A stretch of 64,000 nucleotides of DNA from Hymenobacter lucidus (GCF_020447265.1 NZ_JAJADR010000002.1:868001-932000), one strand, 5' to 3'; counted from the stretch's first letter, positions 30,649 through 40,430 are shown. The notes: generated by a model not told the origin, from the letters alone. Numbers and translations are program-made.

Positions 30649-32799
30649 CTATTTGCCCAGTTCGTCCTGCAGCACGGCTACGGCTTCACGTAGCGTCAGG
30701 TCTTTGCGCAGGGGCTGCACGAAGCGGCTGGCCCGGCTGCCGGCCACACTGTCGGCGGGCGTGGTGGCGGCCAGCAGCGGGGCTACATCCAGTGCGGGGG
30801 CGGCCTGCTGGGTTTGCTTAAACTTCTCGGTGGCGGCCCGGGCTTGTAGCTGCTCGGCGCGGTAAGCCATCAGGTTCAGCGGTACCTGGGTGGTTTTGCG
30901 GCGCTTCACCATGTCCTGCACGGCATCGGTAAGCTGCTGGAAAGCGGGGTTGGCGGCCACGCGCTGCTGGCTGGCGGCGGCCAGCGTGGCTACGGGCGGC
31001 GCGGTAGCCCATGCCTCGTAGTTAGCAGGCGAAATTTCGTCCCAGGGCAGCGGGTAGTCGGTATCCTGCTCACCATCGGCCAGCACGCTGTAGGCATCGG
31101 GCACCACGATATCGGGCGTTACGCCCTTAAACTGCGTGGACGAGCCCGTCACGCGGTAGTATTTCTGAATGGTCATCTTCAATGAGCCAAACGGCTTGAG
31201 GCTGGCCAACGCGGGGTTCATAATATCGTCCAGCTCGAAAATGCGCTGCACGGTGCCTTTACCGTAAGTGGTATTGCCCACAATCACGCCGCGCTTGTAG
31301 TCCTGAATAGCGCCGGCCAGAATTTCGGAAGCCGAGGCGCTATACTTGTTGACCAGCACGGCCAGTGGCCCGTCGTACTGCACCTGCGGGTCCGGGTCAC
31401 TCACCATTTGGGCTTTGCCCTCGCGGCTTTTTACCTGCACCATCGGGCCGTTGGCCACAAACAGACCGGCCATTTCGGCCGCGTCCTGCAGCGAGCCGCC
31501 GCCATTGAAGCGCAGGTCGAGCACCACGCCATCCACTTTTTCGCGCTTTAGCTTGGCCAGCTCGGCTTTCACGTCGTCGGCCGAGCTGCGGCCCCCGTCG
31601 TGGTTAAAGTCGGCGTAGAAGCTGGGCAGCAGAATGTAGCCGATTTTCTTGCCGCCCTCGTTGATGATGGCCGACTGGGCGTAGGTTTCTTCCAGCACCA
31701 CCACGTCGCGGATAATGGAAATAACCCGGGTGGTGGCATCGGGCTTTTTCACCGTCAGGCGCACTTCCGTGCCTTTCTTACCCCGAATCATCTGCACCAC
31801 TTTGTCGAGGCGCATGCCTTCCACGGCCACGGGCTCGGCCGCGCCCTGGGCCACACGCTGCACTACGTCGCCGGCTTTCAGCTCGCCCTGCCGGTAGGAG
31901 GCCGAGCCGGGCACGATGTAGGCTACCACAATCTGGCCGTCTTTCTCGCTCATCTGGGCACCGGTGCCTTCGAGGCGGCCGGTGAGGGCAATGTCGAAGT
32001 TGGTTTTATCCTTGGGCGCGAAATACTCGGAGTGCGGGTCGAAGGTATTGGCAATGGTGTTAGCAAACTCGGCCAGGCGGTCGGCCTCGTCGGTCTGGCG
32101 CAGGTCGCTGAAGGCTTCGTCGTAGTATTTGAGCACCTGCTTGCGGGCCTCGGCCTCCAGCTGGGCCGGCGTGCGCACCGGAGCCGACAGCGTCGCACTC
32201 GACGGCTTGGCCTTGGTAGCAGCCAGCGACTTGGTTTGCTGGCGGCTTTGCTCATCCATCATTTCCGACACCCGTACCATGGTCTGGTACTTGAGCAGGC
32301 GGCGCCACCGCTCGCGCCGGGCGGCGGCATCAGCGGCATAAGTCAACTTTTCGGGGTCCGTTTCGAAGGTTTCGGTGGCCGTAAACTCGAAGGGCTTCTG
32401 CAGCAGTTCGCGGTAGAGCGTCTGGGCCTCCTGCACGCGCTGGTTGATGAGCTTGGTGCTCAGGTCCAGAAAGCCGTGCTTGCCTTGCTTCACCTCGTTG
32501 TCGATACCGGTTTCGTACTGCTGTAGCTGCTTGATATCGGCCTGCAGCAAAAACCGCTTGCTGGCATCAAGCTCCTTGAGGTAGAGGGCATACACGCGGC
32601 GCGAAAAATCGTCATCGAGCTGCTCGGGCTGCACGTGGGCCACACCCAGGCCCTGGGTTACGGTACCCAGTAGCACCTCTTTTTTCTGGGGCGGCAGGGC
32701 GGCCGCTACGTTTTGCGCCATGCCGCTGAAGGGCAGCAGATACAGCAGACCCGGCAGCAAGGCCGAGGAAAAACCGAGGGAAGTGCGAAGTAATGCCAT
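30649..32799 (-). CDS. S41 tail-specific (carboxy-terminal processing) protease
   Basis: A 716-residue exported protease of the Prc/Tsp type (signal MALLRTSLGFSSALLPGLLYLLPFSGMAQ). The order is an N-terminal helical domain (about 30-280, containing FDPHSEYFAPK at its end), PDZ (SYRQGELKAGDVVQRV), the S41 core with DGVVLDLRFNGGG, the catalytic Ser in NKYSASASEI and Lys in TTYGKGTVQ, and a C-terminal DUF3340-like domain. It cuts proteins from their C-terminal end in the periplasm. The frame extends 71 codons upstream, but the signal peptide fixes 32799. It faces the next gene divergently across 294 bp that hold nothing else visible. Confidence 0.95.
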   Translation of the reverse strand: MALLRTSLGFSSALLPGLLYLLPFSGMAQNVAAALPPQKKEVLLGTVTQGLGVAHVQPEQLDDDFSRRVYALYLKELDASKRFLLQADIKQLQQYETGIDNEVKQGKHGFLDLSTKLINQRVQEAQTLYRELLQKPFEFTATETFETDPEKLTYAADAAARRERWRRLLKYQTMVRVSEMMDEQSRQQTKSLAATKAKPSSATLSAPVRTPAQLEAEARKQVLKYYDEAFSDLRQTDEADRLAEFANTIANTFDPHSEYFAPKDKTNFDIALTGRLEGTGAQMSEKDGQIVVAYIVPGSASYRQGELKAGDVVQRVAQGAAEPVAVEGMRLDKVVQMIRGKKGTEVRLTVKKPDATTRVISIIRDVVVLEETYAQSAIINEGGKKIGYILLPSFYADFNHDGGRSSADDVKAELAKLKREKVDGVVLDLRFNGGGSLQDAAEMAGLFVANGPMVQVKSREGKAQMVSDPDPQVQYDGPLAVLVNKYSASASEILAGAIQDYKRGVIVGNTTYGKGTVQRIFELDDIMNPALASLKPFGSLKMTIQKYYRVTGSSTQFKGVTPDIVVPDAYSVLADGEQDTDYPLPWDEISPANYEAWATAPPVATLAAASQQRVAANPAFQQLTDAVQDMVKRRKTTQVPLNLMAYRAEQLQARAATEKFKQTQQAAPALDVAPLLAATTPADSVAGSRASRFVQPLRKDLTLREAVAVLQDELGK

Positions 32800-33093
32800 A
32801 CGTGGATGGGCCAAAGGAAAATAAGTTCGAAGGAAATACCCGACTGCTGAACGGGCGGCATTGCCAGCAATGGCAGCGCGCCGGGGCCAGGGGCCGGCCC
32901 GGGCAGCGGTGGTAGTAAGAACACTGCTTTGCCCAGCAAGTTGCACAACGCCAGGCCCGCGGAAAGTGTTCGATGGACCCGAGCCGGCTGGCCCGCCAAA
33001 CGGTATTCCCAACGGTAGAGAGCGGCTAATTGCGCATCTTTACACTCCTCTTTTCCGGCCGCCGAATTCTTTGGCCGGCTCATTTGCTTGCTT

Positions 33094-33501
33094 ATGACGA
33101 CTTCCCTGTTGCGGGGCGACGGCACCGTGTACCTAACCGTTGAGCGTAATCAGATTGATAACTGGATTCATGCCCGCTGGCACGGCCGCCAGACGCTGAG
33201 CACCATTATGGACGGCGGTCTGACGTATGTGGATATACTGCGGGCTGAGCCGTGCGCCAAGCTTCTGAACGACCACCGCGCCCTGGTCGGCACCTTCACC
33301 GAGGCCAACGACTGGATTCAGCAGGTCTGGACGCCCTTGATTATCAACGCCGGCCTGCGCTATTTCGCCCAGGTGGTGTCGCCCGATATTTTCAGCCAGC
33401 TTTCCATCGAGAATCTGCATATGCGCATCGGCGACCAGTTCCAGATTCAGCTGTTCAACAGTCTGGAAGGTGCCCAGGAGTGGCTTCGGGGCCAGTCATA
33501 A
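33094..33501 (+). CDS. Hypothetical small protein, possibly STAS/SpoIIAA-like
   Basis: A 135-residue cytoplasmic protein. The body (LRAEPCAKLLNDHRALVGTF, then TEANDWIQQVWTPLIINAG and RYFAQVVSPDIF) suggests an alternating alpha/beta fold like that of SpoIIAA-like STAS proteins, but this is only a resemblance. The start is ATG at 33094; a TTG two codons earlier is possible. It is 36 bp before the MmcQ/YjbR gene and probably shares its transcript. Confidence 0.65.
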   Translation: MTTSLLRGDGTVYLTVERNQIDNWIHARWHGRQTLSTIMDGGLTYVDILRAEPCAKLLNDHRALVGTFTEANDWIQQVWTPLIINAGLRYFAQVVSPDIFSQLSIENLHMRIGDQFQIQLFNSLEGAQEWLRGQS

Positions 33502-33536
33502 TTTCGCTGCTCCTCCCCTTCCTTCTCGTTGCCTTT

Positions 33537-33884
33537 ATGACCGTCGTCGAGCTGCAAGCCATTTGTCATACGTGCCCCGGCGCCACGGAGGATATCAAGT
33601 GGGACACGCACCTGTGCTTCTGCGTAGGCGGGAAAATATTCCTTTCGACCTCGCCCGATAATTTCCCCGTGTCGGCCGCCTTCAAGGTGCCGGGCGAAGC
33701 TTTCGACCAACTGCTGGCCCGCCCCGAATTTACGGCGCACCACTACCTGAGCCGCCACCAGTGGGTGCACCTAGGTGATATCCGGCGCCTCACTACGGCC
33801 GAGTGGCAGCACTACATCCGGCAGTCGTACGCGCTGATTGTGGCGAAGCTCCCGGCTAAAATCCGGCAGCAGTTGGGCGGGTAA
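33537..33884 (+). CDS. MmcQ/YjbR family protein
   Basis: A 115-residue protein with the MmcQ/YjbR pattern: LQAICHTCPGATEDIKWDTHLCFCVGGKIF at the start (CPGA, then W-x-H), FKVPGEAFDQLL in the middle and HYLSRHQWVHLGDI near the end. The fold resembles a double-wing DNA-binding domain, but no role is established. The start at 33537 is the family start. Confidence 0.85.
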   Translation: MTVVELQAICHTCPGATEDIKWDTHLCFCVGGKIFLSTSPDNFPVSAAFKVPGEAFDQLLARPEFTAHHYLSRHQWVHLGDIRRLTTAEWQHYIRQSYALIVAKLPAKIRQQLGG

Positions 33885-33960
33885 AATGCCCTTAGAGGCG
33901 CAAATACCGGATACAGCGGCGGCATTCTGCGTATAGCCGGGCAGCACCCTACCTGTCTTT

Positions 33961-34896
33961 ATGCAACTCTTCGTCTATTCCGACCTCAGCGCCCCAGCCC
34001 GCGCTATGCTGCTGCACCGCCTCCCTGCTGATGTGCAGCCCGTTTTCCGCACCGATTTGCCGGCCAGTCAGCAACAAGCCGCTTTTCAGCAGGCCGAGGT
34101 GGTGCTCGGCAATGTGCCGCCCAATTGGCTAACTGACCAGCTGCCGCCCCGGCTTCGCTTCTGGCAAATCGATTCGGCTGGCTTTGAGCGCTACGCCAAT
34201 CTGCAGCTGCCTTTTCCGGTGGCCAACGTGGGCGACTATTTTGCCTGGCCCTGCGCCGAAACCATCGTGGCGGGTATTCTGGGCCTCTACCGCCGCATTC
34301 CCGAGCTGGCCGTATTGCAGCAGCAACAGCGCTGGGTGGGGGCTCCTCTCCGCGCCACAGTGGGTTTATTGCGCCACAAGCGGGTCGTTATTCTGGGTGC
34401 GGGCGCCATCGGGCAGGCCGTACGCGAGCAGCTCGCTGGCTTCCAGTGTGCCATTCAGCTTCTGGCCCGCACCGATCCGCAGGCGCAGCTGCACTCGCCC
34501 GCCGAACTAAAGGCAGCCCTGCCCCAAACTGACCTAGTTATTAATTGCCTGCCGGGCAGCGCTGAGGGCTTTTTCTCCGCCGAGCTGGTGGCCGCCATGT
34601 CCGTGGGCAGCATCTACGCCAGCGTGGGCCGCGGCAACACCACCGACGAGCCCGCCCTGCTAGCCGCCTTGCAGGCCGGCCGTATCGGCGGGGCCGTCCT
34701 CGACGTGACGGCCCAGGAGCCCCTGCCCGCCGACAACCCGCTCTGGACGCTGCCCAACGTGCTGCTTACCCAGCATACCGGCGGCGGCCAGCCCCACGAA
34801 GACGAAGGCAAAGTCGATATCCTGCTGCGCAACCTGCACTTGCTGCGCAACGGCCAGCCGCTGGAGAATCTGGTGGAGCTTACGCGGGGGTATTAG
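33961..34896 (+). CDS. D-isomer-specific 2-hydroxyacid dehydrogenase
   Basis: A 311-residue NAD(P)-linked dehydrogenase that would interconvert a 2-keto acid and its D-2-hydroxyacid. The Rossmann motif is VILGAGAIGQAV at about 141-152. The catalytic set appears as Arg in SVGRGNTTDE, Glu in TAQEPLPADNPL and His in LTQHTGG, followed by P. The N-terminal substrate domain is diverged, as in glyoxylate/hydroxypyruvate-type members. It is a single gene with 76 bp upstream and 117 bp downstream. Confidence 0.9.
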   Translation: MQLFVYSDLSAPARAMLLHRLPADVQPVFRTDLPASQQQAAFQQAEVVLGNVPPNWLTDQLPPRLRFWQIDSAGFERYANLQLPFPVANVGDYFAWPCAETIVAGILGLYRRIPELAVLQQQQRWVGAPLRATVGLLRHKRVVILGAGAIGQAVREQLAGFQCAIQLLARTDPQAQLHSPAELKAALPQTDLVINCLPGSAEGFFSAELVAAMSVGSIYASVGRGNTTDEPALLAALQAGRIGGAVLDVTAQEPLPADNPLWTLPNVLLTQHTGGGQPHEDEGKVDILLRNLHLLRNGQPLENLVELTRGY

Positions 34897-35013
34897 TGCC
34901 GTATGGTAGTCTTTGTGCAGCAACAGTCACACAAGTACGGTTTCTTTTATGGCAAAAATGTGTGGAATACGGACTAAGCCGGCATCAGCTCAACACACAT
35001 TCCATATCAGCCC

Positions 35014-35928
35014 ATGAAACTACTTTTACTGCTCGGGTTTTGTCTGTTCTCTCGCTGCGCCCAAGCCCAAAATACTACCGTGACAGGCCGGATATTAGAC
35101 CGCAGCAACGGGCAAGGACTGCCTGGCACGACCATATTACAGCTTAACACCAATAATGGCGTTAGCTCAAACACCGACGGCAGCTTTTCGCTCACCGTAC
35201 CCGGCCGCCTGGATAGCGTTGCAGTTAGCCTAAGTGCTATCGGCTACGTGAAACAGCAGCGGCGAATAGTGGCGGGCGACAGTGTCACTATTGCCCTGGA
35301 ACTGAGCACTGAGGCGTTTGGTGACATCCCAGCCTACGCGCTGCTGGAAGCAAGCCTGTCGGCGGGCCTGCGCTACGCGCCGCTGGGAGCTGCTCTCAAA
35401 GTATATGGCTACCGTTTTATCGGTTATAAAGTCAACCTGCAGGGCCACTATCAAACCAACCTTGGCCGCAACTATGCGGCCTTAGCCAGCCTGAGTTTGC
35501 CGCCGCTGCAAACTAACAGCCGACTGAGCTTCACCGAAACCCTTACTTACCAGCAGCTGCAGGCCGCGCCTGCCAATCTGCGCTTTCGTAGCTATACCGC
35601 TACTCTGGGCGTGAGCAGCTACCGCATCGGGAAGGTGCTCACGCCCGATTTGCTGCTGGGCGGGGGCTATGCCCGTTACCGGCCTTTGCAGCCTTCGGCC
35701 GAAACAGCTGCGGCAGCCGGTTATGGCTATAGCATAGGCCTACAGTATAACCTGCCGCATACCTTATGGGCCCAAATGCAGGTACTGGCCACTCGCTGGC
35801 CCGGCTATTGGCAGCTGCAGGGCAATGTGAGGCGTCAGGTCTTCGACAACTACTCCGTCGGCGTGGCTTACACCCAGCTGCGCTCCTACCGAGAAGCTTC
35901 GCTCACGCTCAGCCGGTTCTTTTACTAA
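35014..35928 (+). CDS. Outer-membrane beta-barrel protein with carboxypeptidase-regulatory-like domain
   Basis: A 304-residue exported protein: signal MKLLLLLGFCLFSRCAQAQ, then a CarboxypepD_reg-like domain (TGRILDRSNGQGLPGTTILQ, then TDGSFSLTVPG, about 22-100), then alternating amphipathic strands to a C-terminal aromatic residue (TLSRFFY). The final Phe-Phe-Tyr is typical of Bam-inserted barrels. Without a plug domain or TonB box it is not a TonB receptor. The role is probably structural or small-molecule passage. It is convergent with fabI, with a shared terminator between. Confidence 0.78.
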   Translation: MKLLLLLGFCLFSRCAQAQNTTVTGRILDRSNGQGLPGTTILQLNTNNGVSSNTDGSFSLTVPGRLDSVAVSLSAIGYVKQQRRIVAGDSVTIALELSTEAFGDIPAYALLEASLSAGLRYAPLGAALKVYGYRFIGYKVNLQGHYQTNLGRNYAALASLSLPPLQTNSRLSFTETLTYQQLQAAPANLRFRSYTATLGVSSYRIGKVLTPDLLLGGGYARYRPLQPSAETAAAAGYGYSIGLQYNLPHTLWAQMQVLATRWPGYWQLQGNVRRQVFDNYSVGVAYTQLRSYREASLTLSRFFY

Positions 35929-35951
35929 GTCCGCCCAGCCCAAAGCGCAAA

Positions 35952-35980
35952 AAGCCCGGCCAATTGAATCGGCCGGGCTT
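35952..35980. terminator. Bidirectional terminator between the barrel gene and fabI
   Basis: AAGCCCGGCC and GGCCGGGCTT form a 10-bp perfect stem with a 9-base loop, with A-rich and T-rich flanks for both strands. Confidence 0.85.
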
Positions 35981-36002
35981 CTTCTATACGCTGCACCCCG
36001 AA

Positions 36003-36824
36003 TTACGAATTCAGTTTGGTAATCGTCTCCACAATTTCTTCCGAAATACCGGTGCTGCTGAAGCCGCCGTCGTGCATCAGGTTCTGCATCGTTACGTAGC
36101 GGGTCAGGTCCGAAAACAGGCTTACCACGTAGTCGGCGCAGGCTTCGGCCGGGGCGTTACCCAGCGGCGACATTTTATCGGCGTAGTCGTAGAAAGCGTC
36201 GAAGCCACCCACACCGGTGCCGGCCGTGGTTTTGGTCGGCGACTGCGAAATGGTGTTTACGCGCACCTTTTTCTGCTTGCCGAGGCGGTAGCCGTAGTTG
36301 CGGGCAATGCTTTCGAGCACGGCCTTAGCCTGCGACATATCGGTGTAGTCGGGAAATACGCGCTGGGCGGCAATGTAGGACAGGGCCACCACCGAGCCCC
36401 ACTCGTTGAGGGCATCCTGCTTTTCGGCCACGGCCATCATCTTGTGAAACGACAGCGCCGACACGTCCAGCGTCTTCATAAACCACTCGTAGTTCAGCTC
36501 ACCGTAGTTCTTGCCCTTGCGGATGTTGGTGCTCATCCCAATGCTGTGTAGCACAAAGTCGAGCTTGCCGCCTAGGTGTTCCTGCGCGCCGGTAAAGAGC
36601 TTTTCCAGATCTTCCATCGAGGTGGCATCGGCCGGAATGATGGGCGCGTTGCACTGCTCCGAAAGCTTGTTGATTTCGCCCATGCGCATCGCCAGCGGGG
36701 CATTGGTCAGCACGAAACGGGCACCTTCGGCGTGGGCCTTGAGCGCCACTTTCCAGGCAATAGATTTTTCGTCGAGAGCCCCGGAAATGATACCGACCTT
36801 GCCGGCAAGGATGTTATTAGACAT
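36003..36824 (-). CDS. fabI: Enoyl-[acyl-carrier-protein] reductase
   Basis: A 273-residue NADH-dependent reductase for the last step of each fatty-acid elongation cycle. The FabI-type spacing is exact: Tyr150, Tyr160 and Lys167 (ALSYIAAQRVFPDYTDMSQA, then K), equal to E. coli Tyr146-Tyr156-Lys163. GIISGALDEKSIAW is the cofactor motif. This is the usual target of triclosan-type inhibitors. It lies downstream of recN on the same strand, separated by a 115-bp inverted repeat, and ends at the shared terminator 35952. Confidence 0.96.
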   Translation of the reverse strand: MSNNILAGKVGIISGALDEKSIAWKVALKAHAEGARFVLTNAPLAMRMGEINKLSEQCNAPIIPADATSMEDLEKLFTGAQEHLGGKLDFVLHSIGMSTNIRKGKNYGELNYEWFMKTLDVSALSFHKMMAVAEKQDALNEWGSVVALSYIAAQRVFPDYTDMSQAKAVLESIARNYGYRLGKQKKVRVNTISQSPTKTTAGTGVGGFDAFYDYADKMSPLGNAPAEACADYVVSLFSDLTRYVTMQNLMHDGGFSSTGISEEIVETITKLNS

Positions 36825-36833
36825 GCTGTCTGT

Positions 36834-36948
36834 GATTTAGTGAGTTGGTGATTTAGTGAGTGGGATGGCGCCGCTTTTTCCTGCGGTACAGGCAAGAGCC
36901 GGCAAGTTAAATAATCAGCAACTCACTAAATCACTAATTCGCTAAATC
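36834..36948. repeat. Inverted repeat of GATTTAGTGAGT units between recN and fabI
   Basis: Arms 36834-36861 and 36921-36948 are 28 bases each with three transitions between them. Each arm carries the near-tandem unit GATTTAGTGAGTT. The right arm covers the last two codons and stop of recN. No gene lies inside. Confidence 0.8.
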
Positions 36949-38615
36949 GCCACTTCCTCACCCCGCATGGCCAGCAGCTCGCGGGCACTCTGGAAGGCAT
37001 TTTCACTGGGCTTGGCCCCGGCAATCATGTGAGCAATTTCGCGCACCCGCTCTTCGGTTGTCAGCTCCCGAATGCGGCTCACGGTACGGTCGGCACGGTC
37101 TTCCTTGTACACGAAGTAGTGCGAGTCGCCGGCGGCGGCCATCTGGGGCAGGTGCGAAATGGCCACCAGTTGGTGCTTTTTGGCCATCTGCTGCATCATG
37201 CGGCCCACTTTCACCGCAATTTCCCCCGAAATACCAGTGTCAATTTCGTCGAATACGATGGTGGGCAAGGCTGTTTTATCGGCCAGCATATATTTGATGC
37301 ACAGCATCAGGCGGGAGAATTCCCCACCCGAAGCAGCCTTGCTTAGGGTCTGGGGCTGGGCACCTTTGTTAGCCGTAAACAAGATGCTGATAATATCGGT
37401 GCCGCTGGCGGCCGGCTGCCCGGTGCTGTGCTGCACCACGATGCGGGAGTGGGGCATGCCCAGCTCCGACAATAGCCCGGCCAACTCCTTTTCGAACTTT
37501 GGAAACGCTTTTTTCCGGCTTTCCGACAGCTTGGCAGCCTGGCGTGTGGCCGTAGCCAGGGCGCCGTCGGTGTCTTTGCGCAGGCGCGTGAGCTCCTTGT
37601 CCAGGTTCAGCACCGAGCCTACTTTCTGACGCAGCTCGTCGCGCACGACAATCAGCTCGGCCACGTCGCGCACCTGGTGCTTGCGCTGCAGGTTGTAAAT
37701 CACGTTCAGGCGGCTTTGCAACTCGTCGATGCGGGCCGGGTCACCCTCGGTGCGCCGCTCGGCGGCCTCCACTTCATCGGCAATATCGTGCAGCTCAATC
37801 AGGCAGCTGTCGAGGCGTTCTTTCAGTACTTTGAATGAGTCGGCGTAAGCCGAAATCTGGCCCAGCAGCGTGGCAGCTTCCTTCATGCTGCCGGCCGCGC
37901 AATACTCACTCTCGCTCAGGCTCTGCAGGGCGTGCGTCAGCTTGAACTTGATTTCCTCGGCGTGCTCGAGCTGCTGAATTTCCTGCTCCAGCGCCTCCTG
38001 ATCCTCATTATCGAGGCGGGCTTCCTCCAGCTCGTTCAGCAGAAAGCTGTGGTAGTCCAGCTCCTTGTTGGCCTGGGCAATCTGGTCTTCCACCATTTTC
38101 AGGTCAGCTTCCAGCTTGCGGTACTGTCGGTAGGCGTTGCTGTAGTGGGCCCGCGTGGGCACCAGGCCCGCGTACAAATCCAGCAGGTTGAGCTGAAATA
38201 CCGCGTCGCCGAGCAGCAGCGTGTCGTGCTGGGAGTGAATGTCCATCAGGTTGGCCCCGATGTTGCGCAGCGTCTCCAGCGTTACGGGCGTGTCATTCAC
38301 AAATGCCCTGGATTTACCCGAGGGGCTTATTTCACGGCGCAGAATGCACTGCGCGTCGTAGTCCAGATCTTCTGAGTCAAAGATGTCTTGAAGCTGGTAG
38401 TTGGAAATATCGAATTGGCCCTCAATCACGCACTTCTGCGCCGTGTTGAAGAGCATGCGCGAATCGGCGCGGTTGCCGAGCAGCAGCCCGATAGCGCCCA
38501 GCATGATGGACTTACCGGCCCCGGTTTCGCCCGTAATAATATTGAGCAAAGCGGAAGGCCGCAGCTCCAACTGCTCAATCAGAGCGTAGTTCTGTATGCG
38601 AAGATCAACCAGCAC
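36942..38615 (-). CDS. recN: DNA repair protein RecN
   Basis: A 557-residue SMC-like ATPase acting in double-strand break repair. Walker A is ITGETGAGKSIML at about 28-40. Two coiled-coil arms cover about 150-400 (for example NKELDYHSFLLNELEEARLD). The signature is SKAASGGEFSRLML and Walker B is TIVFDEIDTGISG. The start codon is GTG at 38613-38615. It closes the conserved minus-strand block ostA-bamD-rpoZ-coaC-coaB-porD-recN, though 223 bp without a gene separate it from porD. Confidence 0.96.
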   Translation of the reverse strand: MLVDLRIQNYALIEQLELRPSALLNIITGETGAGKSIMLGAIGLLLGNRADSRMLFNTAQKCVIEGQFDISNYQLQDIFDSEDLDYDAQCILRREISPSGKSRAFVNDTPVTLETLRNIGANLMDIHSQHDTLLLGDAVFQLNLLDLYAGLVPTRAHYSNAYRQYRKLEADLKMVEDQIAQANKELDYHSFLLNELEEARLDNEDQEALEQEIQQLEHAEEIKFKLTHALQSLSESEYCAAGSMKEAATLLGQISAYADSFKVLKERLDSCLIELHDIADEVEAAERRTEGDPARIDELQSRLNVIYNLQRKHQVRDVAELIVVRDELRQKVGSVLNLDKELTRLRKDTDGALATATRQAAKLSESRKKAFPKFEKELAGLLSELGMPHSRIVVQHSTGQPAASGTDIISILFTANKGAQPQTLSKAASGGEFSRLMLCIKYMLADKTALPTIVFDEIDTGISGEIAVKVGRMMQQMAKKHQLVAISHLPQMAAAGDSHYFVYKEDRADRTVSRIRELTTEERVREIAHMIAGAKPSENAFQSARELLAMRGEEVAI

Positions 38616-38838
38616 AGTGGTAAGATTAGTTAGCAGGAAGTAAAACGGTTTGGTCGCCGAACGGCATCCAGGGCAATTCGTCCTTTTTCAGCAGTTGAAA
38701 AAGAGGGAAAGTGCATATGCGCCGCCCAAAGGCAATACAACCCGTTTCCAACTAATGAAATTAGTTGATTTTCCCGACACAACAAGTTCAGGCCAACTAG
38801 TTTAGCATCCCAAAGCCCTATATAGCCGTTTGGCTACC

Positions 38839-39756
38839 TCAGGGTTGCCGCATTATCGTCTGGTACTTGGCCGAGTTGGTGGGGTCTACTTCCGTGAGCA
38901 TCGTTACCACCTGCTGCTTCTGCTGCTGATCCTGAGCAGTACGGAAGATATTGGAAATCTCGTCCGACTTGGTATCGAAAAATGCGCGGGCCAGCAGTGT
39001 GCCGGGCCGGCGAATGGCAGCCTGCTGCACGCCCTGCAAGGCCGTAAACACACTCGTGCGGGCTTCGTCGGGCTTCTGAATAAAGATATCGAGTCCCTGC
39101 CGATAGTAGGCATAAATGCCGGTGCGCATGGCTTCCAGCTGCGGGTCCTGCAGGTTGTTGAGCAGCCAGTACCGGTTGCGCGACTCCCCGTCTTTCCAGG
39201 CCGGGTCGGCTTCGTTGGTGATGCTCTGGGAGGCGGCGTTGTTGAGAATGTTGCGGGCCCGGTCGTAATAAGGCGAGCCGCCCAACTTGGCAAAGCTGTC
39301 CTGGTCCATGCCGATGATGACGTAGGCGTAAAAGCTCAACAGCGACGACAGATTGGAAACAAACGTATTTTCCGAGTAGTCAATCGGGTTCTGGGGCGAG
39401 TAGTTGAACACCCAGCGCTTGTCGGCAAACGACAGCAGATTGGTTTCGTAGCCCGTGCCATACACCGGCCGCGACGACACAATGCGGGCCGTAGCCTCAA
39501 ATGAGCCTGACTGCGGAATGGCCGTGATACCCACGAAAATCCGGCACTTAATGCGCTCCTCGGGCCGGTAGGTCTGGTTGGTCCACGAGCGAGTGTTCAA
39601 AAACGACTGCATGTCGTTTTTGAGCTGCTGAATCAGCTGCCGGTCCGACACGTTGACGTTTTCAGTGGTTACCTGCACATCGACGAGCAACTCCTGTGCT
39701 TGGCCGGGGCGGGCCAGCAGGAGCACAAACAGCAGCGGAAGCAGAATTTTACGCAT
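38839..39756 (-). CDS. porD: PorD/DUF4835 family protein (type IX secretion-linked)
   Basis: A 305-residue exported protein with signal MRKILLPLLFVLLLARPGQAQ. The DUF4835 hallmarks are VTTENVNVSDRQLIQQLKND, LLSFYAYVIIGMDQDSFAKL GG-type segments and RNRYWLLNNLQDPQLEAMR. In Bacteroidota this family is called PorD and has been linked to type IX secretion and gliding gene sets. Its start overlaps the coaB stop by eight bases, so the two are translationally coupled. The gene order coaBC-porD-recN is conserved in the phylum. Confidence 0.85.
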   Translation of the reverse strand: MRKILLPLLFVLLLARPGQAQELLVDVQVTTENVNVSDRQLIQQLKNDMQSFLNTRSWTNQTYRPEERIKCRIFVGITAIPQSGSFEATARIVSSRPVYGTGYETNLLSFADKRWVFNYSPQNPIDYSENTFVSNLSSLLSFYAYVIIGMDQDSFAKLGGSPYYDRARNILNNAASQSITNEADPAWKDGESRNRYWLLNNLQDPQLEAMRTGIYAYYRQGLDIFIQKPDEARTSVFTALQGVQQAAIRRPGTLLARAFFDTKSDEISNIFRTAQDQQQKQQVVTMLTEVDPTNSAKYQTIMRQP

Positions 39757-40402
39757 TGCGGAGGGAAAGACTGGCAAGAACGGTTCGGACAATATCGTGG
39801 GCTACGGCGGCTTTGGGCTTCAACTCAAAGATAGTCTTTTGGCCTGCCGTATCGAGCAGCGTCACTTTGTTGGTATCGTGGCGGAAGCCAGCGCCGGAGT
39901 CACGCAGGGAGTTGAGCACAATCAAGTCGAAGTTTTTGCGCTGCAGCTTGCCCCGGGCATGGGTTTCCTCATCATTGGTTTCTAACGCAAAACCCACCGA
40001 AAATTGTTCAGCCCGCTTGGTTTGGCCCAGCGTGCCGGCAATATCTACGTTCTTCACCAGCTCCAGCGTCAGCGTGTCGCCGTCCTTCTTGATCTTGTTG
40101 GGAGCTACTTCGCGGGGCCGGTAGTCGGCCACGGCGGCGGCAAAAACCCAGATATCGGCCGTAGGCGCGGCGGTGGCGGCGGCGGCGTACATCTCGGCGG
40201 CCGTCTGCACCCGGGTCGTCGTTATCAGCGGGCTTGCTGGGTCGGGCAAACTAGTAGGGCCGCTAATGAGCATAACTTCGGCACCGGTGGCGGCAAAAGC
40301 CTCGGCCAGCGCGTAGCCCATTTTGCCGGTGCTGTGGTTGCCGATAAACCGAACCGGGTCAATTGGCTCGTAAGTTGGGCCGGCTGTGAGTAAAACACGC
40401 AT
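39749..40402 (-). CDS. coaB: Phosphopantothenate--cysteine ligase domain protein (CoaB)
   Basis: A 217-residue protein equal to the C-terminal half of bifunctional CoaBC: VLLTAGPTYEPIDPVRFIGN at the start, HSTGKMG, AAVADYRP, KIKKDG and TNDEETHARGKL. It joins 4'-phosphopantothenate to cysteine in CoA synthesis. In most bacteria this is fused behind CoaC; here it has its own ATG at 40402 and is separated from coaC by 149 bp holding a GTCATTCCGAGC inverted repeat. The stop overlaps the porD start. Confidence 0.92.
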   Translation of the reverse strand: MRVLLTAGPTYEPIDPVRFIGNHSTGKMGYALAEAFAATGAEVMLISGPTSLPDPASPLITTTRVQTAAEMYAAAATAAPTADIWVFAAAVADYRPREVAPNKIKKDGDTLTLELVKNVDIAGTLGQTKRAEQFSVGFALETNDEETHARGKLQRKNFDLIVLNSLRDSGAGFRHDTNKVTLLDTAGQKTIFELKPKAAVAHDIVRTVLASLSLRNA

Positions 40403-40430
40403 CGTGGAAAAGTAAAGAGGGTATAAAAGT

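Noticed and set aside
33252..33536. A longer version of the MmcQ/YjbR protein with a start inside the preceding gene
   Set aside because: The extra 95 residues are the preceding gene read out of frame. The family begins at 33537.
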